A stretch of DNA of 64,000 bases from Tubulanus polymorphus (taxonomy: Eukaryota; Nemertea; Palaeonemertea; Tubulaniformes; Tubulanidae). Shown here one piece after another: positions 13,569-25,907 of the stretch. A program made the translations under genes and the position numbers. Positions within the stretch are counted from its first letter, which is position 1. Each line of letters starts with the position of its first letter. The notes below the pieces were generated by a model. It was not told the DNA's origin and made no database searches. It worked only from the letters and a program-made list of their open reading frames with translations. The stretch covers positions 10,094,485 to 10,158,484 of the forward strand of contig NC_134027.1 of NCBI RefSeq assembly GCF_964204645.1, read 5' to 3'.

Positions 13569-14847
13569 GGTCCATGGTAGACTATACGGTCAATCCAGAA
13601 TCCTGGCACCAGACTTGATTGAAGTTACTTCGTAAATATCCGTTTTCATGATAAATTGCAATAACATTCTTGCTCAGGCGCTATAAGATGTAGTTTGACT
13701 GAAAGTAACAAGATATTCCGAACAGTATAGGCAGTTTATAGATCATTGATATCAAAGAGTTGAGCCAGATATTACGGAGCAAGAGGGGATATGCTAGTTC
13801 TTTCCTTACTGTACGGATTGATAGCGGGCAAGTGGTTACATGACAGACTGACATCCTCCGAGCCTGAGTTCTCTATACGTTCTGACAGACTCGAGTAGCT
13901 TCCACGCGCAACTCTACCCTCTCACCTGCCTCCGGCATCAATATTACGTTTTTATTAGCACCGATTTTTATGAGAAATATAAACCGGTCTGACTGGAAAT
14001 ACTCTATCGGAAACTTTCTGCTAACGAAATCTGGGCTCAATCTGGTAGTGAGTTGCAAATATCAGAAAATTGGAATGATGCACTGGAATTTCAGAATTTC
14101 CAGTTGGCCGTATCGTAATGCACCCAGACCAAGGGGGGATTCAGGGGGAATTGTTGTTGTGCAAGTCTATCAAATTTGTTTAGTGCCCCTTTTCCAACAA
14201 AGATAATTGGTGCAGTTCAGTGCAGGAGTATGCTTAGTATTGCCTTGTTGGGCACCAAAGTGCCCTTTTGGTACTTGACAAGTTCTTTAGAATTAGCACC
14301 TCAGTGCGGGAGTACACCATTGCCTTTTGTACATGCATGCCTTTTTGAGATATGACAAGTCTTTCAAACCCCAATATATCCCTTGAAAAGACAAAAAATT
14401 GATATTCCCGGTAAAACTGGCTGTTTTCTAGGATCTTACACAAGATTCTACTATTTAGTGAGTAGTGAATGTTGTTAGCGAACTGAAAATGTTTGAGTTC
14501 CCAAGCGCTAGCTCTGGGGGGATTTGTGAGTAAATACATCATGACTGAAACAGACTTTTCTGACGGGAAAAATCCACAGAACGTACACAGGTTTGTGTGA
14601 GCTGTTTAGCTGCTAAGATTTCCATCCCAGTAGGAGCATAATGTACAACATAAACAATGATACCCGATGAATACCCCTGTTCTTTTCATTCATGTTTCCC
14701 TTCAGTTTTGCATTTATGTTTTAAGCCTGCCGCACATTTCCCATTCTTTCCCATTCTTCGATCGATTTGTCCCATGATCGTATCATGACAATGTGGTGTG
14801 CAATCATCTGACTAATCAATTCTAATTAGCTATCCTGATTTGGCCAC

Positions 14848-15010
14848 TCTGGCTTCCAGATGATTAGCATATACCTTTCTGACAAGTCTTGGTATAAGCT
14901 CAGTTTCCAGATGATCACCATACACCTTTCCAATAAGACTCGGTCTAAACCCGGTTTCCAGATGATTATCATACATCTCTCCGACAAGACTCGGTCTAAG
15001 CCCAGCTTTA
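14848..15010. repeat. 63-bp tandem repeat, three units
   Basis: The unit CCAGATGATTAGCATATACC with TCTGACAAGTCTTGGTATAA is repeated three times with substitutions. Unit length is a multiple of three, so both strands keep short open frames with a 21-residue period. No evidence that either is translated. Confidence 0.85.
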
Positions 15011-15634
15011 AACATTACATTTTCAAGATGCAATCTGAGGTCGTTGCCTAGTGCTTAGTCTATACTGATCTTATAATCCTCAAATAAACTCCCCTTAAAG
15101 ATGTGCGGTAGAACTAATTCACAACAAAATATTGCCTTTGACCTCGTCATGGAGTGGTGTTTTTATGCTAGTATAGTATTAATCTCAGGTCGAGGAAGCT
15201 GGAATCAGCAATGTTTTATTGAATTGTTAATCTTCCATCAAGGGTAAACTAAACCATTTCCATTAATACTTTAATGAATAGTTCCAGTGTATCCCCAGCA
15301 TATACTTAATAGTCTTTTTGGCAATAAAAGTAGATCTCCGATATCTGTGTCATATCTACATTTTATGTTTTTGGGATTGACGCTTACGAAAGCAATGGCT
15401 GAGATCTTCAGGCCATTTCATTGTTGGCTTGGCAATCTATTTCTTATCTAAGTTCAGGTCTTTTCATCGTTTCTTTTTATCGTTCAAAAACATGAATGAA
15501 ATGTTGGGAACTTGTAAGCTCAACTGAGGGTTAGTGTAGAGACAGGGAAGTGTAATGAGTAAGTGTGCTCTCTACTTCCCTGGTAGAGAGTATAGTATCC
15601 CTTTAATGGTTCATGCATAGCTTTAATAAACTCC

Positions 15635-15747
15635 TGGGCCAGTTTTATAGACTGGTATTAACTTTAACCAGCAGTTAACTTGACTGAAAATAAATTGAGT
15701 TTGCCCCTGGGGGGTTAAAGTTGATACCAGCCTATAAAACCGGCCCC
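15635..15747. repeat. GGGCCAGTTTTATAG fold-back element
   Basis: TGGGCCAGTTTTATAGACTG and the following bases pair with CAGCCTATAAAACCGGCCCC. A near-perfect 113-base hairpin. Confidence 0.7.
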
Positions 15748-16845
15748 TGGAATGGAATCGGCAGCTATTACACGCTGCTTTACTTTTGCAGATCCTCTGA
15801 AAAAATGGTTTACCAATATTTTTTCTCTTCAGTAAACTTATAAGACATGACGTAAGCAAGCAGTCTTGTAAAAACTGTGTTCTTTCGTTGTCGCCGGCTA
15901 ACCATGTGAATCAGGTAAATGAAAACCTGAAACAATGTAAACGTCGCATTCATATAGAACCAGTTCAAGTACCGGTACCTTTTTTTCTCGTAGGCAGTAT
16001 TTATTCATTTCCCATGAAAGAAAGCTTTGTTTCTCTAGATATTGGCTGGTCGTAGTTCGAAATCAGTCGATTTATCTATGATTATTACTTCATTCGAATT
16101 CATTGGCTTTAGATAAGCTTATTCGGTGGTCTCAAGTGTTCTTTATTAGTCTAGATGAATGAAATGTTGAAACAAGGCTCGTTCTACTTAACCAAATTCG
16201 ACTTACCTGATTTTTTTTCATTGAATTTCATCGAGCAATCTGATTTTTATCATTGAATTTCATTGAGGGGTCGAGAATTTTATCAAAGTTGGTATAGTGT
16301 TCGGTCAAAGTGTACCGTTATAATGTTGTGATAATTAGGTGACTTTGCGGTTTTCACGAGAAACTCGAGTATTATTTCCTTGAATTTCCCGAATCTCAGA
16401 AGGCAAGGGTTCGAAATGTCATGGCAAAATTCTGGTCCGATTTACGCAGCCCCTTCGGACCTGACCGCGATAGCGATGTAAGACTCGATCGAATTGCGTA
16501 ATGTTTTAGCGGATCTGCGTAAGGCCTGTAATACGTCGCGATGACGTAGTACGAAATCAACAACTCGAAAGAGATTTCTTTTTAGTCGTCGTTATTAGTT
16601 TGAGCAAATATTAGTTCAGTTCTTCACTGTGTCTGCCATCTAACGTTATGATTCAGGCGTACTTCACGTGTGTGAGTGTGCCGCGCGCGAGCACAGTGCA
16701 TTTCCTATCATAAAACTTCACTATACGGTAGTGATTAGTACCGATAGGCCGTTAATACATACGAGAAGAAATATGAGAAAATATGTAACTTGAAGTATGG
16801 TTTTTTCGTGAAAATTTTGTCTATATTTATATGAGAAAATTGTAA

Positions 16846-17178
16846 ATGGGATACCGGCAACGCCAGATGGCGCAACGAATCACTGGGTTACTCGTAGTGA
16901 AAATCAGTTCGTTTTCAATGAAATTTGAACATTTTTATTTTTAGGCTTCCAAATCCGGAAGTTATCAAACGAGTCATCGGATAGATATAAGATTTCCTTT
17001 CTCACTCAGTGTGTGGTATTGATATCACTGAAAATTGATTTACTAATCAGAAAATTAGACTCGAAGTTTATTGAAATGTAGAAGAAAATGAAGCGCGGTA
17101 ACCCAGTGCCACTAGCGATCCTGGTGGATTATCGCTGAATCCTCGCTGCCCTCAGTGGTAGCCTTGCCGGTATCCCAT
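16846..17178. mobile_element. Miniature element, ATGGGATACCGGCAA family, copy 1
   Basis: Begins ATGGGATACCGGCAA and ends with TTGCCGGTATCCCAT, flanked on both sides by TGTAA, a perfect 5-bp target duplication. A second copy in opposite orientation lies at 23363-23639. Internal GCGCGGTAACCCAGTG is shared. Confidence 0.8.
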
Positions 17179-17679
17179 TGTAATACGGTTTTTTGGTAAA
17201 TTTTGTCTATATTTGTTCGGTTGAAATATTGAGATGTGGCGATCTTAATTCATGTAGTGCAGTGCAAGTTTTTTTTTTACCAATTACAAGTACTGTTTTT
17301 ATCATTTACTATTTTTGAGATGTTTTTGGTGATAGATTTGCTACCGAGAGTTTCAGGCCTAGAGATTAGTACGGAAAAACCTAATTCCCATTTTGCCAAT
17401 AATATCAGCGACTTATTTTCCTTCATCTGATTCGAAGACACCTCGTTTCCATGGCACCGACCACAACTAAAAACCTGACGCTAGTTGCACAGTCGTAACC
17501 AGTATTTTCCGTAAGAGGGTGGGTCACCCCGGTGATTATCATATCGACCTCTATGAAAATCAGTCGCCCTATTGAAAAAATCAGCCCCTCTAATTGATTG
17601 GATATGTTGCCAATGCTTAAAACAATAGATAGCCAAGTCATCGTTCAATGTATGATTGCTTCATTAGGGGCTTTCATCA

Positions 17680-17752
17680 AAAAGCTTTTGGGCTATATAA
17701 TTATGTATAAAACTGAGTGTTATATTATGTTATAATTTCAATGTAAATAAAG

Positions 17753-17797
<45 letters not shown>

Positions 17798-17817
17798 GTT
17801 TTTATTATTATTATTTC
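17680..17817 (+). repeat. Retroposon-like 3' tail with (ATT)n
   Basis: ATGTAAATAAAGATTATTATT and an (ATT)n run of about 60 bases; an AATAAA-like stretch followed by ATT repeats is typical of CR1/L2-type LINE or related SINE 3' ends. It abuts the acceptor of the first prickle exon in the window. Confidence 0.6.
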
Positions 17818-17826
17818 TCTTTGCAG

Positions 17827-18007
17827 AAAAATCTGTCGGCACTGCAAGTGTCCGCGCGAGGCTCACGATGGTGGAGGTGGTATCGATCAGGAACGCAGTA
17901 TCAGTAAACTCATACAGGATTTCCAGCGTAATTCCGTGTCGGATGATGATAGCGGTTGTATACTGGAAGATTACACGTGGGTGCCGCCGAGTCTCAAGCC
18001 CGAACAG
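17827..18007 (+). CDS. prickle: prickle exon a: Cys-rich lead-in and PET start
   Basis: Acceptor TTTGCAG precedes and donor GTAATC follows. The first base completes a split codon, then 60 codons end in phase 0. It encodes [14 protein letters not shown], an acidic DDDSGC stretch and the start of PET (YTWVPP). The upstream neighbour is an (ATT)n microsatellite only about 10 bases away. Confidence 0.92.
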
Positions 18008-21000
18008 GTAATCGCAAACTGAAAACGATCGAGTTATATCAAAATTGATGCAGCAGCCTGAGATTTCGAAATTCTCAGAAAATATTGAAGCCGCATCAAG
18101 CTTGTTTTCTAGATTGATTGCAACTATAGGCCTATTGATAGCCTTGAATTAATACTTGCAACCCAAGGGCGGATCCAACTAGGGGAAGGTGCAGGGATTG
18201 CACATCCACCCCTGAAAAAGCTGTGAAAAGTTGCCCCGAAAATGAAAAATATTTAGATGATACCTAAAATGTTTAGATTCATAAGCTTATTCTCTGTATT
18301 TCCAAAAATGAATTAATATTTTCTGTTGAGCTTTTTTCAGGGTACCCTATTAATTATATGATTTATTATGTGCCCCATTTTGAGGGTACACACCCCTCCC
18401 TGAGTCAGACCCTAGAACCGCCCCTGTTGCCTGTTCTTCTGATATTCAGCAATTGTTACTATTCTCATTTGAGGAACGCTGATTTTATATGTTTGATGTG
18501 TTAAGTTACTGAGGGTCTTACCATTGATTACTGAATAAAGATTTTCTCATACCATGAAAATGTTCCTATCTGTTGCTGATAACTCATATACGGTCAAATC
18601 ATTATTCCTATCACAGGCTTCTATCTTATTTACCGAAGTGTTGGTGTAAACAATTGGGAAATCTGACTTCTTTCTCAAAAAATACATTGCCATAGAGGCC
18701 AACTGTCCTTATTCCTCGCTCCAGCTTTCATCTTACCGAAGCTTTGTATAGCGATTATGATCTCAAAGCAGCCTGTTGCACAACGGCTCATGTTTTTTCG
18801 AGGCAGATCAATCGGACAGATTACTGATATATTTTGGCCCGTGATCGGGGTTTGTATTACGTTTACCATGAACTATTTTCCATGCGGGTATGGGGTACAC
18901 GAGAAAGATAGAACAGTGGGTTTCCTTGCGGTTAAGTCATAATCCGTGATGCTAATTGCGATTTATTTCTTGCGATGCAGGTGTACCAGTACATGAGCAG
19001 TTTGCCCGAGGACAAAGTACCATATATAAACAGCGCTGGCGAAAAGTATCGCATCAAGCAACTACTGCAACAGTTGCCGCCGCACGACAACGAGGTGCGT
19101 TACTGCAACTCGCTGTCGGAAGCCGAACGCAAAGAGTTGAAGCTATTCAGTTCGCAGCGTAAACGCGAGGCGCTCGGTCGCGGAAATGTACGTTCGTTGC
19201 CGGTCAACGTCAGCGATGTTACGTGCAGAAAGGTATATTTTTAACGTTTTCGATTTTTGTTTCGTTTTGAATTCGACTCATTACCCGTCATCCAGCTCTG
19301 CGAGACTATCCATACTTCTACCGAATCAGGGTGGCCACTGACCGGGAAAACCTGGAAAAATTGGACGATGTGTTTCTTCGTCAGTACATGATTCCATGAA
19401 AAATGAATGAATTGGAACAATTTAAACCTAGAAATTTCTCTCGATTCACTCAGGGAATTTTGTGTAATTGCATGGGAAACTCAGCGGGGAATTTGTAAAT
19501 GGGTGGAAAGTGGCCACCCTGCAAATTTTTCCAACTCTTCAAGCTGCAACAATGCTTACAACTAACATCATGGCTAATAACAGTGGGGACATCTTATTAA
19601 CAACCAATTTATCTGTTGATTTCTGAGCTAATTGTGTGTTTGTATTGCTAATTCAACTGGTATTACCGAGCCTGCCAGCTCATCTGGAGGCATCGATTAT
19701 GTCAATATCAGCAGTATGACGTGTACTAAGTATCCTTTTCGAGATGGCTGTAACACAAGAGCAAGAGAAGCTCCATGATAATCGAATCAGTGAACTCTTG
19801 TTCGACAGCGACCGATGGACCACTTGCGCATCTTTAAACCCTTCCTCGCCGGTCAATCACTAGATCAATTCTGTATGCCCCAGAGTGTTACGCAACCTAA
19901 CCACTTCGAATCAGTCGGTTTATTCAGACTTTACTAATTGTATTATTTCAGTGCGATGGTGCGTTACAGGGAGGCGACGTGGCTGTATTCGCGTCGCGAC
20001 TCGGACCAGATGTGTGCTGGCATCCGGCCTGTTTCAACTGTACGACGTGCGACGAACTGCTCGTCGATCTCATCTATTTCTCGAGAGCGGATGGAATCTA
20101 CTGCGGACGACATCACGCCGAAACGTTGAAACCGCGCTGTGCTGCCTGCGATGAGGTACGGTGTAATTTCTTTAATGAAACTAAATTTCATAGGTCGTGT
20201 TTCTTCAGTCAGTTTTTAGTTCAACTGGCTTAGATCTACATCTCTTCGTAGATATTTTCAAAATACTGCACCAAAGAAATAAGTATCACTGATTATATTT
20301 AACTTTTGAATACCGCTGTACTGGTATCTCCTTAGGAAATCTGTGAGTTGAAGTAAAATGTTCAGTTTTAATGAATTCAATATGTAACATCTAGTGCCAT
20401 GAGGTTGTCAAAGGTGGGTCTCGGATGCCATGTTGGCCATTGTTTTCCGAAGATTTTACAAGATAGTTTCCATGTAATAAGACGTCATAAAGCTGTATGA
20501 ATTATCATTAAGTGCCTTAGCTCAATTCACGCAACTATTATCAACCAAAATTTGTGGAAACTGCTGAAATAAGGGTCTTGAAGGGCCACGTCAAATGCAC
20601 GGATGTGTCATCTTGTAACACACCCTGGACCCGGTGCGACAGTTGTAAGTTAGAGCTAACTCTTAAGTTAAAGTTAGTTCATTTTCAATGTTTTAATTCT
20701 AGAGTCAAATTTAACTCAGAACTGTGGAACTGGGTCCTGGAGCATTCCTGACAAGGGACATCTATTAAAATTGGGGAAAAAGGCATGGCTGGTTATCTAA
20801 TCCGAGAGTTTTTCTGAAAAAATCGGGGGTTCACCCCAAAATGGCTGCATGCCTGGGAGAATACAGCATTTTGTTGTGTGCATTGATTCTAAATAACTAG
20901 AGACATCCCCCTCCCCCCAGTACTCAAAACAGTTGAAATCTTGATATGTTATGTATGTGCATTTCTATCTTACAGATCATATTTGCGGATGAATGCACCG

Positions 21001-22337
21001 AAGCTGAAAGTCGTAGTTGGCATATGAAACATTTCTGTTGTTTCGAATGTGATAAACAGCTCGGCGGACAGCGTTACATCATGCGCGAGGGTCGGCCGTT
21101 TTGTTGCGATTGTTTCGAAACGAAATACGCCGAGTACTGCGACGCGTGCGGCGACCGCATCGGCGTCGGTCAAGGTCAAATGACGCACGAAGGCCAACAC
21201 TGGCACGCGACGGACGAGTGTTTTTGTTGCACACGGTGTACGAAGCCGCTGCTTGGACAGCCGTTTCTGCCGAAGCACGGTGAAATATTCTGCTCGGTCG
21301 AGTGCAGTCGCGGATTGTCTCATATCAAAAAACTGTTGATTCCGGGAACGGTCGCGGAAGCGCAACGCGAGACGAGCGAGTCTCCACGTCCGGATATCGT
21401 AGCGCGGCGGAACATGTCGCCGGTCACCGCGACCGATCATAAACCGACTTTACCCCCTCGCAATCGTGAGCCGATCACATTATACAATTCGGAACTGGAG
21501 AAATTAATCGCGCATTCTGATACGGAGCGTACCGCACGCACGGATGATGTTGACGCCGATGACAAACCGGTTAGATTAACGTCGCGGTTTTCAATGCCGG
21601 ATCTAACGAGGGACGCGCCGGCGACCGATCAGCTGCCGCGTAAGAGCAGTTTGAGCAATGGCAAGCGCAACGGCTCCGATCGAAATTTGAGCGTTCGCTT
21701 CGACCCGCGACAGGATCCGTTCTCGCCGCAGAACCGTTTCAATCCGGACTTACCGCGAGCGACGTCGACGTCACGCGTCGACGATACGCCGCCGTCTGAG
21801 TACGCGCGCACCGGTTACAACCGCGCGGGCGGCGTACCGAACCCTGGCCTGTCGTCGAGTACGGAGAAAATGAATCCGATATCGCGGCCGGATCAGCAGC
21901 GGGCGTACGCAACGACCACGGCGCAGGCGGTCGGCATGTATCCGCGAAATATGCCGCCACCTCGACTGCATCATGCGCATCATCATCATCATCATAGTCA
22001 CAGCCGTCCGAGCGCGCGCGACGTTTTCGCCGAGAACCGATCTCAAGTCAGTCGTACGGCGTCGGATTTAACTCTGCAGAACGAGGTCGTCGATCGGTTT
22101 TTGCAAAATGACGGTTACGCCGGCGCCAGTGCGGATCACGAACACTGCAGCACGTGCTCCAGTTCCAGCGACGACGACGAGGAGTATTACTACGATCGAC
22201 GGCCGCGCATTTCGTTTGTTACCGCCGACGACGGCAGCGGCGGCATGCAAAGCGGTCACATGACATTTCCCGGTCCCGGCGGCAAGAAATCAAAACACAA
22301 GAAAAAGATTCGAAGCAAACATTGTATTATTTCGTAA
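17827..22337 (+). CDS. prickle: Prickle planar cell polarity protein (PET-LIM-LIM-LIM), 5'-incomplete gene span
   Basis: Cytoplasmic planar cell polarity protein that works at the membrane with Vang/Strabismus. Exons are 17827-18007, 18981-19232, 19952-20155 and 20976-22337; phases close, giving 665 residues after a split codon. In order: a Cys-rich lead-in (C-R-H-C-K-C), the SDDDSGC motif, the PET domain (about residues 40-145, with [11 protein letters not shown]), three LIM domains (about 142-345) and a disordered tail. The tail ends in the CaaX box CIIS, a farnesylation signal typical of Prickle. SRFSMPDL and CSTCSSSS tail motifs match vertebrate PRICKLE1/2, and NVRSLPV resembles PRICKLE2. 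Testin is excluded by the CaaX box and tail. The first exon needs two upstream bases to complete its first codon, so at least one upstream exon is missing; it may lie before the window or in the first 17 kb. The tail between LIM3 and CaaX is shorter than in vertebrates as I remember them. Confidence 0.95.
18165..18427. mobile_element. GGGGCGGATCC-family (hAT-like) miniature element, in a prickle intron
   Basis: Left AGGGCGGATCCAACTAGGG and right CTAGAACCGCCCCTG are inverted. Related ends occur at 33.5, 46.2 and 48.4 kb. hAT assignment is by the CAGGGG-type ends only. Confidence 0.6.
18981..19232 (+). CDS. prickle: prickle exon b: PET domain core
   Basis: 84 codons in phase 0, acceptor GATGCAG, donor GTATAT. 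It carries most of the PET domain ([43 protein letters not shown]) and ends in TCRK, which supplies the first zinc-binding Cys of LIM1 next to the splice site. Confidence 0.95.
19329..19519. mobile_element. CAGGGTGGCCACT-family miniature element, in a prickle intron
   Basis: CAGGGTGGCCACTGACC at the left is inverted as AAAGTGGCCACCCTG at the right; 190 bases, no coding. The end type is commonly hAT. Confidence 0.7.
19952..20155 (+). CDS. prickle: prickle exon c: LIM1
   Basis: 68 codons, phase 0 on both sides, acceptor TATTTCAG, donor GTACGG. It encodes LIM1 with [20 protein letters not shown] and [13 protein letters not shown], all hallmark Prickle sequence. The second Cys of LIM1 is the first codon. 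Confidence 0.95.
20623..20740. mobile_element. GGATCCAGTTCCACAG-type inverted element, copy in prickle intron
   Basis: CCTGGACCCGGTGCGACAG at the left and CTGTGGAACTGGGTCCTGG at the right, with AGTTAGTTCATTTTCAATG inside. Confidence 0.65.
20976..22337 (+). CDS. prickle: prickle terminal exon: LIM2, LIM3, disordered tail, CaaX
   Basis: Acceptor CTTACAG; 453 codons then TAA. It begins [11 protein letters not shown] (LIM2), followed by LIM3 ([10 protein letters not shown] through FCSVEC), and a tail of about 320 residues rich in Ser, Arg and Asp with a short His run. The tail shows [17 protein letters not shown] and CSTCSSSS, then a Lys/Arg-rich stretch before CIIS. GC content is clearly above the surrounding introns. 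Confidence 0.95.
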   Translation: MIFADECTEAESRSWHMKHFCCFECDKQLGGQRYIMREGRPFCCDCFETKYAEYCDACGDRIGVGQGQMTHEGQHWHATDECFCCTRCTKPLLGQPFLPKHGEIFCSVECSRGLSHIKKLLIPGTVAEAQRETSESPRPDIVARRNMSPVTATDHKPTLPPRNREPITLYNSELEKLIAHSDTERTARTDDVDADDKPVRLTSRFSMPDLTRDAPATDQLPRKSSLSNGKRNGSDRNLSVRFDPRQDPFSPQNRFNPDLPRATSTSRVDDTPPSEYARTGYNRAGGVPNPGLSSSTEKMNPISRPDQQRAYATTTAQAVGMYPRNMPPPRLHHAHHHHHHSHSRPSARDVFAENRSQVSRTASDLTLQNEVVDRFLQNDGYAGASADHEHCSTCSSSSDDDEEYYYDRRPRISFVTADDGSGGMQSGHMTFPGPGGKKSKHKKKIRSKHCIIS

Positions 22338-22581
22338 TGTAAATTGTGCGTATATAGCGTAGTTTTATCAAAGTTCCCTGAATTTTCTTCCCTGCAGAAA
22401 AAAATATGCAAATAATTGTTAATTATTCTGATAAACTGCTGCCAGACATTGTTTATAAAAGTCGGTTAGAGACGGTTATCAGTAAAGTCCCAAAAATACA
22501 TATGTATTTTTGGTGAAATGTTATAAGTGAATTTCATCAGATGCAGACGATTCACTCTTAAAACTAATCTCAGTGAAGCTG

Positions 22582-22753
22582 CAGTGGAACCTCGTTAATA
22601 CGAATCTAGTTGGCAAAAGGGAAATTGTCGTATTAAACAGGTTTCTTATTATCCAAATCTGGATTGATATAAAAATCTAAGCTGGGATATGCTGGAAATC
22701 ATCTGATAAATGGGTTTCCTCTTAAACAGAATCGTATTATTGAGGGTCAACTG
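22582..22753. mobile_element. Pogo/Tigger-like miniature element
   Basis: CAGTGGAACCTCGTTAATACGA at the left is mirrored by TCGTATTATTGAGGGTCAACTG at the right. These ends resemble Tc1/mariner-pogo termini. The flanks do not show TA. Confidence 0.6.
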
Positions 22754-23362
22754 AACAACTAATCTATGGGAGGAAACCACTCTCAGCGGACAATTACCTC
22801 AGTAGGCAGCACTTAACTGCATAATCTTAGAATGGATGCGAGGGACTTTATAGGTAATTAAGCCAAAAGATCATTAAAACCACGCATAGCATAGTCCCGA
22901 TAGCGTCATACTTGTATATATGGTTTGTATATTTGTTTCATGTATTTCTAATTTAATTTGCATTTATTTATCCACGCTTTTATCGTTTGTAAATACAAAC
23001 TGTCGCGTAAACGATGATGTAATCTTTGAAGCGATAGCCGGGGGGGGGGAAGCCAGGCGAGGTGTAAATATCGATGAACGATGATTTTAAATATAAACTG
23101 GATAAAAACTGATAAATTATTTGCTATGATGCAATAGAATTTGTATATAGAACGACAACAGAAGGTCATTAGTTTAGCATATGTTTTAATCTATGCATTT
23201 TATCGGATGATATCAGATATTTTTCTTGTGAATTGGTGCTGTGTTTGTTGTAAAGGTTTTTTAAAGATAGAAAGCAGGATTTAGAGGAATTGTTCGATAT
23301 AAATGTTCACGGTGTTCATGGTGGCATGATCAGAAACAAATTGTTGAAATAGGAATTATCAA

Positions 23363-23639
23363 ATGGGATATCGGCAAGGCTACTGATTGAAGCGCGGATT
23401 CGGCGATAATGCGCCTGGATCGCTAGTGGCACTGGGTTACCGCGCTTCAATTTCTTAATTTTCCGATTAGTGAATCAATCTTTAGTGAAATGTATACCGT
23501 ACACTGAGTGAGAAAGGGGAACTGATGACTCATTTGATAATTTTCGGATATCAAGTTCAAATTTCATTGGAAATGAACTGATTTTCACTGTGAATAACCC
23601 AGTATTTTGTTGCGCCATCTGGTGTTGCCCGTATCCCAT
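23363..23639. mobile_element. Miniature element, ATGGGATACCGGCAA family, copy 2
   Basis: Inverted relative to the 16.8 kb copy: ATGGGATATCGGCAAGGC at the left, GTATCCCAT at the right, with shared internal sequence such as GGTTACCGCGCTTCA. It lies 1 kb downstream of prickle. No clear target duplication. Confidence 0.75.
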
Positions 23640-25597
23640 GATTACAACCATTGATGAAACGCTGTGTCCGTGTTTTGACGGTAAATTGTGAATCCCACAC
23701 TTTATATCTTACTCGTTATGTTAGTGTGGGATTCTCAATTTATTATCTCATTCTTGCAATATTAATTCTTCTTAAGGCTAGGCTAAATGAAATGGCTAAT
23801 ATCCTCATTAGAGCATTGTCTTCATTGTGCGAGATAAGTCATAGTTCCATCACTATGCCAGTTGCCACTGTTCTGGTGATGTTTTGCGTGTGAAGATAAC
23901 GAATTCCAACGTATATTGGCAGTCGTGAAAAAAAGTTTCATGTATCCGATTGATTTTTTCATAGATAGATTTCTTAATCCATTGGTTTACTTCATTGTGA
24001 TGCACAGTGTTTGGTTGTGTTCCGATTAAGACACTATTAGATTAACACGTTCTCTGCCAGCTAAGAATATACTTGTAATTTTGGTTCTGTCACCAGTGGC
24101 ACTACAAATATATTCGTAGATGATTCTTCCTATTTACAGTGAGATGTTTGTACTCTGGCACACAGTAATGACACAGTTCCTGATTGGCTGGCAATGTGAA
24201 GAAACTTCATTCTCAATGCTCACTGGTCATTTCAAACAAAGGCTGACTAAGTAACAGCTCCAGTGCCAACCTATGGATATATTCGTAGCGACAACTGGGG
24301 GCACTGCATCATCAAGCTGGCAGCGAACCTGTAAATAAGAGTCATTGAATTGCCTATCCAGTTGATATAGAAAGGACCAATCAATTGTATGGTGATCACC
24401 GAAGTAAAACGTCCATAAAACCATTATGCAATTTCTGTAAAATCGTCACTCGGTTTCGAAAAAGTGTTCTTCCAGATACTTCGTAGCCGGTGCAGCATTG
24501 TATGTAAAAATTCAGGCCGAAGATGGAAAACATAGGCCAGTTCCTTGGCAGGGATTCGATTCCGTTGGCATTGCGAGACTCCCATGGTACAATACCATGT
24601 GCGAATCGGCCCAGTGCACATGAAGCTGCACAGCATTGCCATTTTGTCATCAAACAGGCAATCAGAAAAGTATATGCATGTTGGGTTTATCCATGCTGAG
24701 AGTCTTGTGATGCCATCAGAATTCCTGTAAACAGAGGATGGTGAGAAGGGAGATTTTAATTGTGGTAGCCAATAGATTGTGAATTCATAATCAGGAACCG
24801 GTTCCTCAGTTAAAGTTTCATTCAAAGGTTAAAAACATGGGGAATGAACTAATTCGATGACTCAGGCAAACCCAAGAACTTTGGAACTGGGTCCAGTAAA
24901 TGGTGTCGATGTGAAATTAGAACCTGGCTTAAATCTTTGTGCTTACCATTAGTCGGTGCATGTTCTTTTATTGGTGGTCAGTTTCTTTTTTTTCAATCAT
25001 GAGACACCATAAAGAAAACGATAGGTGATTGATTTATATTTTTTCCATAAAAGAAGCAAATTGTTGATCTGTTCTTGATAAAAATGACTGCTGGACAAGT
25101 GAGTGTGTAAACATTATTAAATTTCCCTCCAAAATGTCATTTTTCAATGATTTAGTACACTTAATGTGTATATATCTAAATTGAAATAAAAACTAAAGAT
25201 TGAAAAAACATCTCCTGTGTCATGTTACATTTTCTTTTCTCTTACACCTTTGCATCTATTTCCTTCAAAGCACAGATGTTGCAATGGCTTGAGATTTTGG
25301 ACCTAGTTCCGGTTAGTAAAAGGCTGAACTGAAACTCTAACTAATTAAGACTCTTTAAGAGGATAGACTGGGTGTGAAGAGGACTTCAAGATGATTAAGT
25401 AACTGATGGTTTGTAGTAGTAAGGCCTAAAAGAAAAAACGCACTTCGAAATTGATTTTCAAGCCACTTAAGCCTAGCGTACATCGGAATAGGTTCAAACC
25501 CGATTGGCATTGGTTATCGATTCTGGGTGGTTTCGTTGGGGCCAGATAAAAAGACAATTGATTATCAATTATATATTCCCTAAATTAAACTCAAATC

Positions 25598-25845
25598 AAA
25601 CCAATTTGGCTTTAATCGCCACCTATTGGAATTTCGCTGAACTGACCAGATTGCTCTCACTTGTCTCCCTTGCTCTTCTTCGATGTATTGTAATCGCACT
25701 CGCCATCTGGTGGATTGATGTAGTAGTTTAACGTTTTTTTGAATTGATCCACTAGATGGCGAGTGTGATTTTAACACATTAAAGAAGAGCTAGAGATAAA
25801 AAGGCGATGTAATCAGTTCGGCAAAATTCCAATAGTTGGCGACCT
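25598..25845. mobile_element. Fold-back element with GCACTCGCCATCTGGTGGAT core
   Basis: ACTCGCCATCTGGTGGAT is mirrored by ATCCACTAGATGGCGAGT around a short loop. Outer arms TTGGCTTTAATCGCCACCTA / TTGGCGACC are more diverged. Confidence 0.6.
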
Positions 25846-25907
25846 AATGATGGCTTAGGGTACTGAATAAGATACTGAAGGAGTTCGAGCCCAGTCTATT
25901 GTGACTG

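Larger units (their letters stand above)
8823..16840. other. Repeats only, possible 5' intron of prickle
   Basis: Apart from the elements listed, I see no supported gene. A 62-base open segment at 16416-16477 ending at GTAAGA could be an upstream prickle exon (see findings) but is unproven. Confidence 0.5.

Noticed and set aside
21771-22259. Arg/Ala-rich minus-strand frames under the prickle tail
   Set aside because: Shadows of the GC-rich prickle terminal exon.
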